From NCBI GenBank assembly GCA_910577645.1, contig CAJTOL010000002.1, positions 62,001 through 126,000 on the forward strand: DNA of 64,000 nucleotides. Reading direction: 5' to 3'. The notes below the pieces were generated by a model. The model saw only the letters and a program-made list of their open reading frames with translations, was not told the origin of the DNA and searched no databases. Source of the DNA: an uncultured Lachnospiraceae bacterium. Its GTDB lineage: Bacteria; Bacillota; Clostridia; Lachnospirales; Lachnospiraceae. Within the stretch, counting starts at the first letter, position 1. Each line of letters begins with the position of its first letter. Made by a program: the position numbers and the translations under genes. This document shows positions 15,836 through 24,772 of this stretch, piece after piece.

Positions 15836-17548
15836 ATGTTTAAAGGAACAAGTGCATCAGCAGGTATTGGTATTGGAAAGGTAGCCATTGTGGAGGATGT
15901 CCAACTGGTTATCAAGAAGGAGACAGTTGCCAATCCTCAGACAGAGCTGGAACGCTTTAAAGCAGCGCTTATGCAGAGCATCAAGGAGACAGGGGCGCTG
16001 GCAGCGGATTTGGCAACCAGAGTAGGGGAGAAGGAGGCTGAGATTTTAAACGGCCACCTGATGCTGTTATCCGATCCCATGCTTACGGGAGAGATTGAAA
16101 GCACCATTACCAACGAGTCGGTAAACAGCGAGTACGCTATTGAGCGGACCTGCAATACTTATGCTGATATGTTTGCGTCCATGGGGGATGAACTGATGCA
16201 GCAGAGGGCAACTGACATGCGGGATATTAAGACCCGTATGCAGAAAGTTCTGATGGGGGTGGAGTCTGTGGATATCGCTTCCCTTCCGGCAGGCACCATC
16301 ATTGTGGCAAAAGATTTAACCCCATCTATGACTGCGGGAATTAATCCTCAAAATGTAACCGGCATCGTAACCGAGCTGGGGGGACGGACTTCCCACAGCG
16401 CTATTTTGGCAAGAGCGCTGGAGATCCCGGCAGTAGTGGCAGTAGCGGATTTCTTAAGCCATGTAAAGAATGGGGATCAGGTAGTACTGGATGGATCCGA
16501 CGGCAGTGTTTATGTAAATCCCGATTCGGCTGTAATGGGAGAGTATGAGGCCAAGAGAGATGCCTTTTTAAAGGAAAAAAAGGAATTGGAGCAGTATATT
16601 GGCAAGCCTACGGTTACCAGGGACGGAGTCCATGTGGAGCTGGTTGCCAACATCGGTAAGCCTGAGGATGTGGATAAGGTGCTCCAGTATGACGGCGAGG
16701 GCGTGGGCCTGTTCCGTACTGAATTCTTATTTATGGATCGGAATGCAATACCCACTGAGGACGAGCAGTTTGAGGCATACAAGAAAGTAGCGGTTGCTTT
16801 AAACGGTAAGCCGGTGATTATTCGTACTCTGGACATTGGCGGCGATAAGGAGATCCCCTACATGGGTCTTGAGAAGGACGAAAATCCCTTCTTGGGATAT
16901 CGTGCAGTACGTTTCTGCCTGGATCGAAAGGAGGACGTATATAAGCCTCAGCTTCGTGCCCTTTTGCGTGCAAGCGCTTTCGGAAACATCAAAATTATGG
17001 TTCCTCTGGTAACCTGTATTGATGAACTCCGCCAGGTAAAGGCGATTATTGAAGAATTAAAAGCAGAGTTAGATTCCTGCCACGTTCCCTACAATAAAGA
17101 CATTCAGGTAGGCATCATGGTGGAGACTGCCGCCGCATCCCTGATTGCAGATATTTTTGCCAAAGAAGCTGACTTTTTCAGCATTGGTACCAACGATTTA
17201 ACCCAGTACACCATGTCTGTTGACAGAGGAAATGACAAAGTTTCTTACCTGTACTCCCCGTTAAATCCGGCAGTGCTGAGAAGTATTAAGAGAGTTATTT
17301 CCTGCGGCCGGGAGGCCGGGATTATGGTAGGCATGTGCGGCGAGGCGGCCAGCGATCCTATGATGATTCCGCTGCTTCTGGCATTTGGCCTCAATGAATT
17401 CAGTATGAGCGCTTCCGCTATCTTAAAGTCCAGAAAGCTGATTACCAGCTACAGCACAGAAGAGCTCCAGGCAGTTGCAGACAAGGCTATGAGCTTTGCA
17501 ACCGAGAAGGAAGTAGCACAGTTTATGAAAGAATTTGTGGAGCAGTAA
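15836..17548 (+). CDS. ptsI: PTS enzyme I (phosphoenolpyruvate-protein phosphotransferase)
   Basis: 570 residues, complete. It takes phosphate from PEP on His187 (GGRTSHSAIL) and passes it to HPr. The N-terminal HPr-binding domain, the swivelling His domain (~residues 145-225) and the C-terminal PEP barrel are all present, the latter with FRTEFLFMDR, GTNDLTQYTMSVDR and the catalytic Cys in VGMCGEAASDP. A standard AAGGAGG precedes the ATG, with rather long spacing (ten bases). Directly follows ptsH. Confidence 0.96.
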   Translation: MFKGTSASAGIGIGKVAIVEDVQLVIKKETVANPQTELERFKAALMQSIKETGALAADLATRVGEKEAEILNGHLMLLSDPMLTGEIESTITNESVNSEYAIERTCNTYADMFASMGDELMQQRATDMRDIKTRMQKVLMGVESVDIASLPAGTIIVAKDLTPSMTAGINPQNVTGIVTELGGRTSHSAILARALEIPAVVAVADFLSHVKNGDQVVLDGSDGSVYVNPDSAVMGEYEAKRDAFLKEKKELEQYIGKPTVTRDGVHVELVANIGKPEDVDKVLQYDGEGVGLFRTEFLFMDRNAIPTEDEQFEAYKKVAVALNGKPVIIRTLDIGGDKEIPYMGLEKDENPFLGYRAVRFCLDRKEDVYKPQLRALLRASAFGNIKIMVPLVTCIDELRQVKAIIEELKAELDSCHVPYNKDIQVGIMVETAAASLIADIFAKEADFFSIGTNDLTQYTMSVDRGNDKVSYLYSPLNPAVLRSIKRVISCGREAGIMVGMCGEAASDPMMIPLLLAFGLNEFSMSASAILKSRKLITSYSTEELQAVADKAMSFATEKEVAQFMKEFVEQ

Positions 17549-17551
17549 CAG

Positions 17552-18898
17552 ATGATTATTTATTGCGTCTGTTATTTAACCAGCTTTTTGCTGGCCCAGG
17601 CCGGATGGGATATCCCATCCGGCCTGATGCTCATTGGAGCGGCCATGTACGTATACTGGAAGGACTGGAGAAAAACCGGAAATCTCATCCATTTAAGGGG
17701 GCTGTTCTTTTTAGGCTTTGTGGGAGGGCAGGGAATCTCCTGCTTTAAGCTGAGCCGCCTGCAGACGGAATGGTCTGTCCGGACATGGCTGTGTTTTCTG
17801 ACAGCAGCCCTGGCTTTTTATGGGGCCTTTTCTTTCACGGAAGGCAGAAGTCCGGGGAGATGGGATGCCGGGGGGATTGCCAGAAGGATGAAAAAGGATC
17901 CTGCCGGGCAGACTTTGCGTGAATCCGGCATGAACATGCGGAAAAAAAGGGTAATTGCAGACTCGGGCGGCCTTATGGCGGCTATTTTGGGTATTACGGC
18001 AGTATCTGCGGCAGCTTTTATCCTGGAGGCGGCAGTTCTGGGCTATGTTCCGCTTTTTGTGCGGGGAATTCCACACGCATACTCCTATTTCCACATCAGC
18101 GGGGTTCACTATTTTACGGTATCCTGTGTGCTGGTTCCTCCACTGACGGTTTTGTTTTATCTGGGAAATCCCAGGGCATCCCACATGGAAAAGGCCGGGG
18201 CGGCAGCAGCAGCGGCCGTGAGCCTGGCAATTCCCATTTTATGCGTGTCCCGGTTTCAGCTGATTTTTGCGGTAGGATTGTCAGTGCTTTCTTATATTTC
18301 AGTAAAGCGCCGGATAAATTTAAAGGTTATCTTTGGATTGGGTCTGGCTATGATCCCTTTATATATTATCCTGACCATTGCAAGGAGTCATGATGTGGCT
18401 TATTTGAACGGGATTTTTGAGATGAAAAACAGCGCCACCCCTATTTTTATTACCCAGCCCTATATGTACATTGCCAATAATTATGACAATTTTAACCGTC
18501 TGGTGGAAGATCTTCCTTCTTACTCCATGGGGCTCAGGATGCTGTTTCCGGTGTGGGCTTTGACAGGGATGAAGTTTTTCTATCCTTCCCTGACAGCATT
18601 TCCCATTTATGTAACCAAGGAAGAGCTGACTACGGTAACGCTTTTGTATGACGCTTATTATGACTTCGGCATTGCCGGGGTGGTGGGGTTTGCCGCCCTG
18701 TTAGGCCTTATCTGCGGTTATCTGGTAAAGAAGTTAAAACACATGCAGAACCCGGCAGAATATCTTTTGTACGCTCAGATTGCCATGTACATGGCCCTGT
18801 CATTTTTTACCACGTGGTTTTCCAATCCCGCCACATGGTTTTATCTGGCGGTCACAGGGGCGGTATGGGTGCTTTGTGAGGCTGTTCACCGGGGATAA
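17552..18898 (+). CDS. Wzy-like oligosaccharide repeat-unit polymerase
   Basis: 448 residues with about eleven or twelve hydrophobic helices and one large outside loop between residues ~290 and 370 (NNYDNFNRLVEDLPSYSMG), the topology of O-antigen polymerase-like proteins. Family-style features include the short SRFQLIFAVGL segment and IARSHDV before the loop. Such enzymes join lipid-linked sugar repeats on the outer face of the membrane, but no capsule genes are near. It starts four bases after the ptsI stop without a strong own ribosome site, so it may be translationally coupled. Other polytopic functions cannot be excluded. Confidence 0.7.
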   Translation: MIIYCVCYLTSFLLAQAGWDIPSGLMLIGAAMYVYWKDWRKTGNLIHLRGLFFLGFVGGQGISCFKLSRLQTEWSVRTWLCFLTAALAFYGAFSFTEGRSPGRWDAGGIARRMKKDPAGQTLRESGMNMRKKRVIADSGGLMAAILGITAVSAAAFILEAAVLGYVPLFVRGIPHAYSYFHISGVHYFTVSCVLVPPLTVLFYLGNPRASHMEKAGAAAAAAVSLAIPILCVSRFQLIFAVGLSVLSYISVKRRINLKVIFGLGLAMIPLYIILTIARSHDVAYLNGIFEMKNSATPIFITQPYMYIANNYDNFNRLVEDLPSYSMGLRMLFPVWALTGMKFFYPSLTAFPIYVTKEELTTVTLLYDAYYDFGIAGVVGFAALLGLICGYLVKKLKHMQNPAEYLLYAQIAMYMALSFFTTWFSNPATWFYLAVTGAVWVLCEAVHRG

Positions 18899-18929
18899 GG
18901 CCTGTAAAAGTGAAAAGGAGGAAGAGAAT

Positions 18930-19409
18930 ATGTTTTTAAAAGAGCTGTTTGGCGCAGGAAAGACAAGGGGGCAGGTTTTGGCTCCTGTAAGCGGAACCTG
19001 CGTTCCCATGAGCCAGGTACAGGATCCCACCTTCAGCCAGGAAATTCTGGGAAAGGGTGTTGCAATTATTCCTTCTGAGGGAAAAATAGTGGCTCCGGGG
19101 GACGGGGAAGTAACCATGGTTTTTGAAACCCGGCATGCCATCAGCGTTACCATAGGCGGCGCGGAGCTGATTATCCATATCGGCCTGGACACGGTAAATC
19201 TCCAGGGCCAGTACTTTGAGTCCTTTGTAAAATCCGGCGATAAGGTAAAAACAGGGGAATTGATGATAGAGTTTGACCTGGAAAAAATCAAAGAAGCAGG
19301 GTATGACGTGATTACCCCGGTAATTGTATGCAACACTCCGGAATTCCCGGATATGGTCTGCCACACAGGAATGGAGGTTCAGGCAGGGGAACCGGTAATT
19401 GAGTTATAG
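18930..19409 (+). CDS. crr: Free PTS EIIA-glucose-type protein (Crr-like)
   Basis: 159 residues matching a stand-alone EIIA-Glc domain. The phosphorylated His83 is in IIHIGLDTVNL and the second active-site His is in FETRHAISV. It follows AAAAGGAGG. EIIA passes phosphate from HPr to an EIIB domain. Because ptsG in this window already carries a fused EIIA, this copy either serves EIICB transporters lacking an EIIA or plays a signalling role. Confidence 0.92.
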   Translation: MFLKELFGAGKTRGQVLAPVSGTCVPMSQVQDPTFSQEILGKGVAIIPSEGKIVAPGDGEVTMVFETRHAISVTIGGAELIIHIGLDTVNLQGQYFESFVKSGDKVKTGELMIEFDLEKIKEAGYDVITPVIVCNTPEFPDMVCHTGMEVQAGEPVIEL

Positions 19410-19442
19410 GTGGTTATATTTATAGAAAAGAGGAGAGGATTT

Positions 19443-20630
19443 ATGATTTCAGAAAAGATGAAGCCCTTTGTGGAGAATAATTCCGCCATCCGCGCCATGT
19501 TTGAGGAAGGGAAAAAAATGGCGGCAGTATACGGAAAGGAAAATGTCTATGACTTCAGCCTGGGAAATCCCAGTGTTCCGGCTCCGGCGGCGGTGAAACA
19601 GGCTATCCTGGCCATCCTGGAAGAAGAGGAGGAAGGCATGGTTCATGGATACATGAGCAACGCCGGTTTTGAGGATGTGAGGGAAACCATTGCCAGATCC
19701 TTAAATGACAGGTTCCAGACCAATTTTCATGTAAACAACATTATGATGACAGTAGGCGCTGCCAGCGGCATGAATGTGATTTTAAAGTCCCTGCTGGATC
19801 CAAAAGATGAGGTTATCGCCTTTGCCCCCTATTTTATGGAATACGGGGCTTATGTGAGAAACTACGACGGGATTCTCACTGTAATTTCTCCCGACACAAA
19901 AACCTTCCAGCCTAACCTTACGGAATTTGCAAAAAAAATCACCCCAAGGACTAAGGCGGTTATTATCAATACTCCCAATAATCCTACCGGCGTGGTATAT
20001 TCTGCAGCGACCTTAGAAGCGATCAGCCGGATCCTGACAGAAAAGAGCAGAGAAGCAGGCCATCCCATTGTGCTGATTTCCGATGAGCCTTACAGGGAGC
20101 TGGCCTATGACGGCGTAGAGGTTCCTTATGTAACCAAGTTTTATGCCAATACGGTAGTCTGCTACTCCTACAGCAAGTCCCTGTCCCTTCCCGGAGAACG
20201 AATCGGCTATCTGGTAATACCGGATGAGATGGAGGACAGCAGCCAGGTATTTTCTGCGGCTTCCATTGCCAACCGGGTGTTGGGAAGTGTGAATGCACCT
20301 TCTTTGATGCAGAGAGTCATTAAACGGTGTGTCAATGAAAAAGTAAATTTAGAGGCCTATGATAAGAACCGGAATCTGCTGTACAACTCTTTAAGGGATT
20401 TAGGCTTTCAGTGCATTAAGCCGGAGGGAGCCTTCTATCTCTTTGTAAAGTCTCCCATGGAGGATGAAAAGGAATTTGTAAACCTGTGCAAGAGCCATCG
20501 GGTGCTGGTGGTGCCGGGAACTTCCTTTGCATGTCCCGGCTATGTGCGGATTGCTTACTGTGTATCCTATGAGCAGATTGAACGATCCCTTCCGGCCTTT
20601 AAAGAGATTGCAGGAGAGTGCGGCCTATGA
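19443..20630 (+). CDS. Class I/II pyridoxal-phosphate aminotransferase
   Basis: 395 residues of the AspC fold. The PLP lysine is Lys245 in SYSKSLSLPGERIGY; other landmarks are NTPNNPTGVVYS, SDEPYRELAYDG and PGYVRIAYCV. Relatives act on aspartate, aromatic or branched amino acids and I cannot assign the substrate. ATG 19443 follows AGAGGAGAGG. The stop overlaps the next aminotransferase gene by four bases (ATGA), so both are made together. Confidence 0.9.
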   Translation: MISEKMKPFVENNSAIRAMFEEGKKMAAVYGKENVYDFSLGNPSVPAPAAVKQAILAILEEEEEGMVHGYMSNAGFEDVRETIARSLNDRFQTNFHVNNIMMTVGAASGMNVILKSLLDPKDEVIAFAPYFMEYGAYVRNYDGILTVISPDTKTFQPNLTEFAKKITPRTKAVIINTPNNPTGVVYSAATLEAISRILTEKSREAGHPIVLISDEPYRELAYDGVEVPYVTKFYANTVVCYSYSKSLSLPGERIGYLVIPDEMEDSSQVFSAASIANRVLGSVNAPSLMQRVIKRCVNEKVNLEAYDKNRNLLYNSLRDLGFQCIKPEGAFYLFVKSPMEDEKEFVNLCKSHRVLVVPGTSFACPGYVRIAYCVSYEQIERSLPAFKEIAGECGL

Positions 20631-21685
20631 GAGGCTGGGAAAAGAATGTGAGAAGGGTGGTTCCCTATGTTCCCGGTGAACAGCCGGTTTTAGAAAACCT
20701 GATTAAGCTGAATACCAACGAAAATCCTTACCCTCCGTCTCCGAAGGTTTTGGAGGCCCTGTCCCGGATGGACGGGGAACAACTCCGGAAATACCCGGAT
20801 CCGGCGTCCTTAAGCCTGACCCGTGCCCTGGCAGAGCGCTACGGGGTGGCTGAGGATCAGGTTTTTGTGGGAGTGGGATCCGATGACGTGCTGGGAATGG
20901 CATTTATGACCTTTTTTAATTCCGAAAAACCTGTTTTGTTTCCGGATATCAGCTATTCCTTTTACCCGGTTTGGGCAGAGCTGCTGCGGATTCCCTATGA
21001 GACCCGGGAGCTGGACGACAGCTTTGCTATCCGAAAAGAAGACTACCTGACAGAAAACGGCGGAATCGTATTCCCTAACCCTAACGCACCTACAGGGCTT
21101 CTTATGCCTCTCTCAGAGGTGGAGGAAATTGTAGCCGCCAATCCGGATACAGTGGTGATTGTGGATGAAGCTTACATTGATTTTGGGGGGCAGTCTGCAG
21201 TATCTTTAATTGCCGGATACGACAATTTGCTGGTGGTTCAGACCTTTAGCAAGTCCCGATCCATGGCTGGTATGCGTATCGGCTTTGCCCTGGGCCAGGC
21301 CCCGTTAATCAAGGCCATGTCGGATGTAAAATATTCTTACAACTCCTATACCATGAACCTTCCCTCCCAGGTGGCGGGAGTAAAAGCCCTGGAGGACGAG
21401 GAATATTTTCAGGAAACCGTGGGAAAAGTCATAACAACCAGGGAGAAGGCCAAGAGCCGTCTGGCCGGGCTGGGATTTACGTTCCCGGACTCCAGGGCTA
21501 ATTTTATCTTTGCAAAGCATAAGGAAAAGCCGGCCCAGGAGATTTTTCAGGCATTAAAGGAGAAACAGATTTTTGTCCGGCATTTTAATCAGCCCAGAAT
21601 CAATAACTATCTGCGGATTACAGTGGGAACGGAACAGGAGATGGAGGCGCTGTTTGCCTTTCTTGGGGAATATTTGTCAGAGTAA
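20627..21685 (+). CDS. hisC: Histidinol-phosphate aminotransferase family protein
   Basis: 352 residues. It shows the HisC pattern: KLNTNENPYPPSP near the N terminus, PNPNAPTGLLM, VVDEAYIDF, PLP Lys209 in TFSKSRSMAGMRIG, and YLRITVGT near the end. Catalyses histidinol-phosphate/2-oxoglutarate transamination in histidine synthesis; some relatives use aromatic amino acids. No other his genes are adjacent, so an aromatic role is possible. The start is the ATG of the ATGA overlap, with GGAGAG upstream. Confidence 0.88.
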   Translation: MRGWEKNVRRVVPYVPGEQPVLENLIKLNTNENPYPPSPKVLEALSRMDGEQLRKYPDPASLSLTRALAERYGVAEDQVFVGVGSDDVLGMAFMTFFNSEKPVLFPDISYSFYPVWAELLRIPYETRELDDSFAIRKEDYLTENGGIVFPNPNAPTGLLMPLSEVEEIVAANPDTVVIVDEAYIDFGGQSAVSLIAGYDNLLVVQTFSKSRSMAGMRIGFALGQAPLIKAMSDVKYSYNSYTMNLPSQVAGVKALEDEEYFQETVGKVITTREKAKSRLAGLGFTFPDSRANFIFAKHKEKPAQEIFQALKEKQIFVRHFNQPRINNYLRITVGTEQEMEALFAFLGEYLSE

Positions 21686-21712
21686 GGACAGAAAAGAAAG
21701 AGCGGGTGATAG

Positions 21713-22885
21713 ATGATGACAAATACGGATAGAAAAAATACGGATTTTTATCATTATATCCGGGTTCTGCTGAATATTATGATTCCTGCCGCAGGCACTC
21801 TTTTGATATGCTGGCTCCTGCCTAAATTTCTGCGGTTTTTTATGCCCTTTGTGGTAGGCTGGATCATTGCCATGATTGCCAATCCTCTGGTGCGGTTTCT
21901 GGAAAGCAGGCTGAAAGTGGTGCGAAAGCATGGATCCATGCTGGTAGTGGTGACAGTGCTGGCATTGATTATAGGAGGAATCTATCTGCTGGTCAGTAAG
22001 CTGGCCATGGAAGCTTCCGGCTTGGCCAAAGATCTTCCGGGACTTTGGGCGGCCTTCCAGACAGAGGCCAGAAGGATTGGGAGCCAGCTTGATCAGACGT
22101 TTGCCTTTCTGCCGGATCAGGTAGGGAAAAATCTGGAGGCCGTGGCAGATAATCTGGATTCTTATATAGGAGTGGTTCTGCAAAATATGGCCACTCCCAC
22201 GGTGGAGGCGGCGGGAAGTGTGGCAAAAAGCCTGCCAAGCCTGCTGGTAAATACAGTGGTGATTATCCTGTCCTCCTATTTTTTTATTGCGGAGAGAGAC
22301 AAAATCCTGAATCTGTGGAAACGGTATCTGCCGGAAAACAGCAAAAAGCACATGGCTCACATGCGTCAGGATGCGGTTCGTCTGGTGGGCGGCTATTTTA
22401 TCGCTCAGTTTCGGATTATGTTTGTAGTGGCCGCCATATTAACGGTAGGCCTCTTGATTCTTCAGATTCCTTACAGCTTTCTTTTGGCGCTGTTAATTGC
22501 CTTTTTGGATTTTTTGCCGGTATTCGGCACCGGCACCGTGCTGATTCCCTGGGGATTGATTAAGCTTTTGACCGGAGAATATTATCTGGCAGGCGGATTG
22601 ATTCTGCTCTATATTTTAAGCCAGTTTATCCGTCAGGCAATCCAGCCTAAAATCATGGGGGATACCATGGGGCTTCCGCCTCTGGTTACCCTGATCCTGT
22701 TGTACATTGGCTTTAAAGTAAGCGGTTTGGGAGGAATGATCCTGGCCGTTCCCGTAGGTTTATTGTTTTTAAATTTGTACAAATATGGAATCTATGATTC
22801 TATGATTGACAATATGAGAATTTTCGTCCATGATATAGATGAATTTCGAAAGCGGCGGGAAGGAGACCAGACCTATGGAGAATAA
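21713..22885 (+). CDS. ytvI: Sporulation membrane protein YtvI (AI-2E exporter family)
   Basis: 390 residues, about seven or eight membrane helices in the AI-2E/UPF0118 layout: helix pair at residues ~20-60 (PFVVGWIIAMIANPL), a soluble middle helix bundle (~80-160), then IAQFRIMFVVAAILTVG, FLDFLPVFGTGTVLIPWG and PLVTLILLYIGFKVSGLGG. The YtvI subgroup is tied to sporulation in Bacilli/Clostridia. It ends inside the MATE gene (11-base overlap). A start at 21716 is equally possible (ATGATG). Confidence 0.88.
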   Translation: MMTNTDRKNTDFYHYIRVLLNIMIPAAGTLLICWLLPKFLRFFMPFVVGWIIAMIANPLVRFLESRLKVVRKHGSMLVVVTVLALIIGGIYLLVSKLAMEASGLAKDLPGLWAAFQTEARRIGSQLDQTFAFLPDQVGKNLEAVADNLDSYIGVVLQNMATPTVEAAGSVAKSLPSLLVNTVVIILSSYFFIAERDKILNLWKRYLPENSKKHMAHMRQDAVRLVGGYFIAQFRIMFVVAAILTVGLLILQIPYSFLLALLIAFLDFLPVFGTGTVLIPWGLIKLLTGEYYLAGGLILLYILSQFIRQAIQPKIMGDTMGLPPLVTLILLYIGFKVSGLGGMILAVPVGLLFLNLYKYGIYDSMIDNMRIFVHDIDEFRKRREGDQTYGE

Positions 22886-24221
22886 TTTAGATACAGATAA
22901 GATAAAAGAGCTGGTATGGCGTCTGGCATTTCCGTCCATGCTGGCTCAATTTGTCAGTGTATTTTACAGCATTGTGGACAGGATGTATATCGGAAATATT
23001 AAGGAAATCGGGGATTTGGCACTGGCTGGAGTAGGGGTCTGCGGCCCCATTGTGACCATGATTTCCTCAGTGGCCTTTTGGGTGGGAATCGGAGGCGCCC
23101 CTTTGCTCAGTATTCGCCTGGGACAGAAAAATGAAAAAAATGCGGAGGAGATTCTGGCTAACTGCTTTCTGCTTCTTACCGCAATGTCGGTGGGGATTAC
23201 AATTCTGTCTCTGGCTATAAAGGATTCCCTTCTTAACTGGTTCGGAGCCGGGGGAGCAGTCTTTCCCTATGCAGATGATTATATTACCATCTGTCTGATG
23301 GGGACGGTATTTGCCCTTTTGTCCACCGGAATGAACCAGTTTATTATCTGTCAGGGATTTGCCAAGGTGGGAATGAAATCCGTGCTGATAGGGGCCATAT
23401 TAAATATCATTTTGGATCCGGTATTTATTTTCGGATTCCATATGGGGGTATCCGGTGCGGCGCTGGCAACTGTCATTTCCCAGATGGCGTCATGTATCTA
23501 TGTGCTGAGGTTTCTGTTTAGCCGCCGGCCTATGATTCGGATTACCTTTGGCGGATATCAGATAAAGGTTATGGGCCGGGTCCTTTTGCTGGGACTTACC
23601 CCGTTCCTGATTATTGCTTTTGACAATATTCTGATAATTTCCTTAAATGCCACTATCCAGAAATACGGAGGGGCAGCCAGGGGGGACATGCTTCTGACCT
23701 GTAATACCATATTACAGAGCTTTATGCTGATTGTCACTATGCCTCTCTCCGGGATTACAGGGGGGACTCAGACCATTTTAGGCTATAATTACGGGGCCAG
23801 GAGACCGGATCGGATTAAAAAGGCCCAGAAGCATATTTTCATATTGGGCCTTGTTTTTACCACGATTATGTTTGGGATTGCTCAGAGCCTTCCACGATAT
23901 TTTACCATGATTTTTACCAGGGATCCCCAATACATAGATATGACAGTCCGGGCCATCCGGATCTACTCTCTGATGATTATCCCTCTGACTGTCCAGTATA
24001 CGGTTGTAGACGGATTTACCGGGATGGGAATTGCCGGGGTGGCCATTTCTCTGTCTACTTTCCGGAAGCTGATTTATTTTGCCGGGGTATTTTTGATCCC
24101 TCTGTGGTTTGACATTACCAACATTTTTTATACGGAGCCCATTTCGGATTTGGTGGCTGCTGTGGCCTCCGGCATTGTTTACCTGCTTTTAATTAAGAAA
24201 ATTGAGGAGGGAATTCTTTGA
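22875..24221 (+). CDS. MATE family cation/drug efflux transporter
   Basis: 448 residues with twelve predicted helices in two homologous halves; typical MATE segments are FPSMLAQFVSVFYSIVDRMYIG, GVGVCGPI and the second-half counterpart GITGGTQTILGYNYGA. Such transporters exchange Na+ or H+ for drugs or metabolites. ATG 22875 follows GGAAGGAG and lies within the ytvI end. Substrate unknown. Confidence 0.93.
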   Translation: MENNLDTDKIKELVWRLAFPSMLAQFVSVFYSIVDRMYIGNIKEIGDLALAGVGVCGPIVTMISSVAFWVGIGGAPLLSIRLGQKNEKNAEEILANCFLLLTAMSVGITILSLAIKDSLLNWFGAGGAVFPYADDYITICLMGTVFALLSTGMNQFIICQGFAKVGMKSVLIGAILNIILDPVFIFGFHMGVSGAALATVISQMASCIYVLRFLFSRRPMIRITFGGYQIKVMGRVLLLGLTPFLIIAFDNILIISLNATIQKYGGAARGDMLLTCNTILQSFMLIVTMPLSGITGGTQTILGYNYGARRPDRIKKAQKHIFILGLVFTTIMFGIAQSLPRYFTMIFTRDPQYIDMTVRAIRIYSLMIIPLTVQYTVVDGFTGMGIAGVAISLSTFRKLIYFAGVFLIPLWFDITNIFYTEPISDLVAAVASGIVYLLLIKKIEEGIL

Positions 24222-24688
24222 AAATTTTAGTAAGCGCCTGCCTTCTGGGGGTAAGCTGCAGATATGACGGAACCGGAGAGATGAGAGAAGAGGTAAAGGA
24301 GCTGATGGAACATCATCATTTAATTCCCGTTTGCCCCGAGATATTAGGGGGATTGAAAACACCCCGCTGTCCGGCAGAGAGACGGGGAGACAGGGTGGTG
24401 ACAAAAGACGGGGAGGATGTAACGGAAAGCTACCGCAGGGGAGCAGAAGAGACTTTAAAGCTTGCAAAGCTCTTTGGATGTTCCGGAGCCATTTTAAAGG
24501 AGAGAAGCCCTTCCTGCGGCTGCGGGAAGATCTATGACGGAACCTTTACCAAAACTCTGACAGAGGGAGACGGAGTCACTGCACAGCTTTTAAAAGCCCA
24601 GGGGATCCCGGTTCTTGGGGATAGCAGTTCAGACGGTATGAAAAGCCGCCAACTGTTCCATCCGGAAAATCCGGCTGAGAGAAAATAG
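24218..24688 (+). CDS. DUF523 domain protein
   Basis: 156 residues, one DUF523 domain over the full length: VSACLLGVSCRYDG at the N terminus, VCPEILGGLKTPRCPAE, and ILKERSPSCGCGKIYDG with conserved cysteines that look metal- or cluster-binding. Function is not known. It uses a TTG start overlapping the MATE stop (TTGA) with GAGGAGGG upstream. Confidence 0.9.
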   Translation: MKILVSACLLGVSCRYDGTGEMREEVKELMEHHHLIPVCPEILGGLKTPRCPAERRGDRVVTKDGEDVTESYRRGAEETLKLAKLFGCSGAILKERSPSCGCGKIYDGTFTKTLTEGDGVTAQLLKAQGIPVLGDSSSDGMKSRQLFHPENPAERK

Positions 24689-24718
24689 TTGATAGTAAGC
24701 AGGAATACATGATAAAAT
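24689..24718 (+). promoter_or_regulatory. Promoter of the cell-wall gene cluster
   Basis: TTGATA (24689-24694), 18-base spacer, TAAAAT (24713-24718), directly after the DUF523 stop. Confidence 0.6.
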
Positions 24719-24772
24719 GTAACTATTCAGCTATATGTGATGTAAAAATAGAAGGAAAACTAGGAGATTGGT

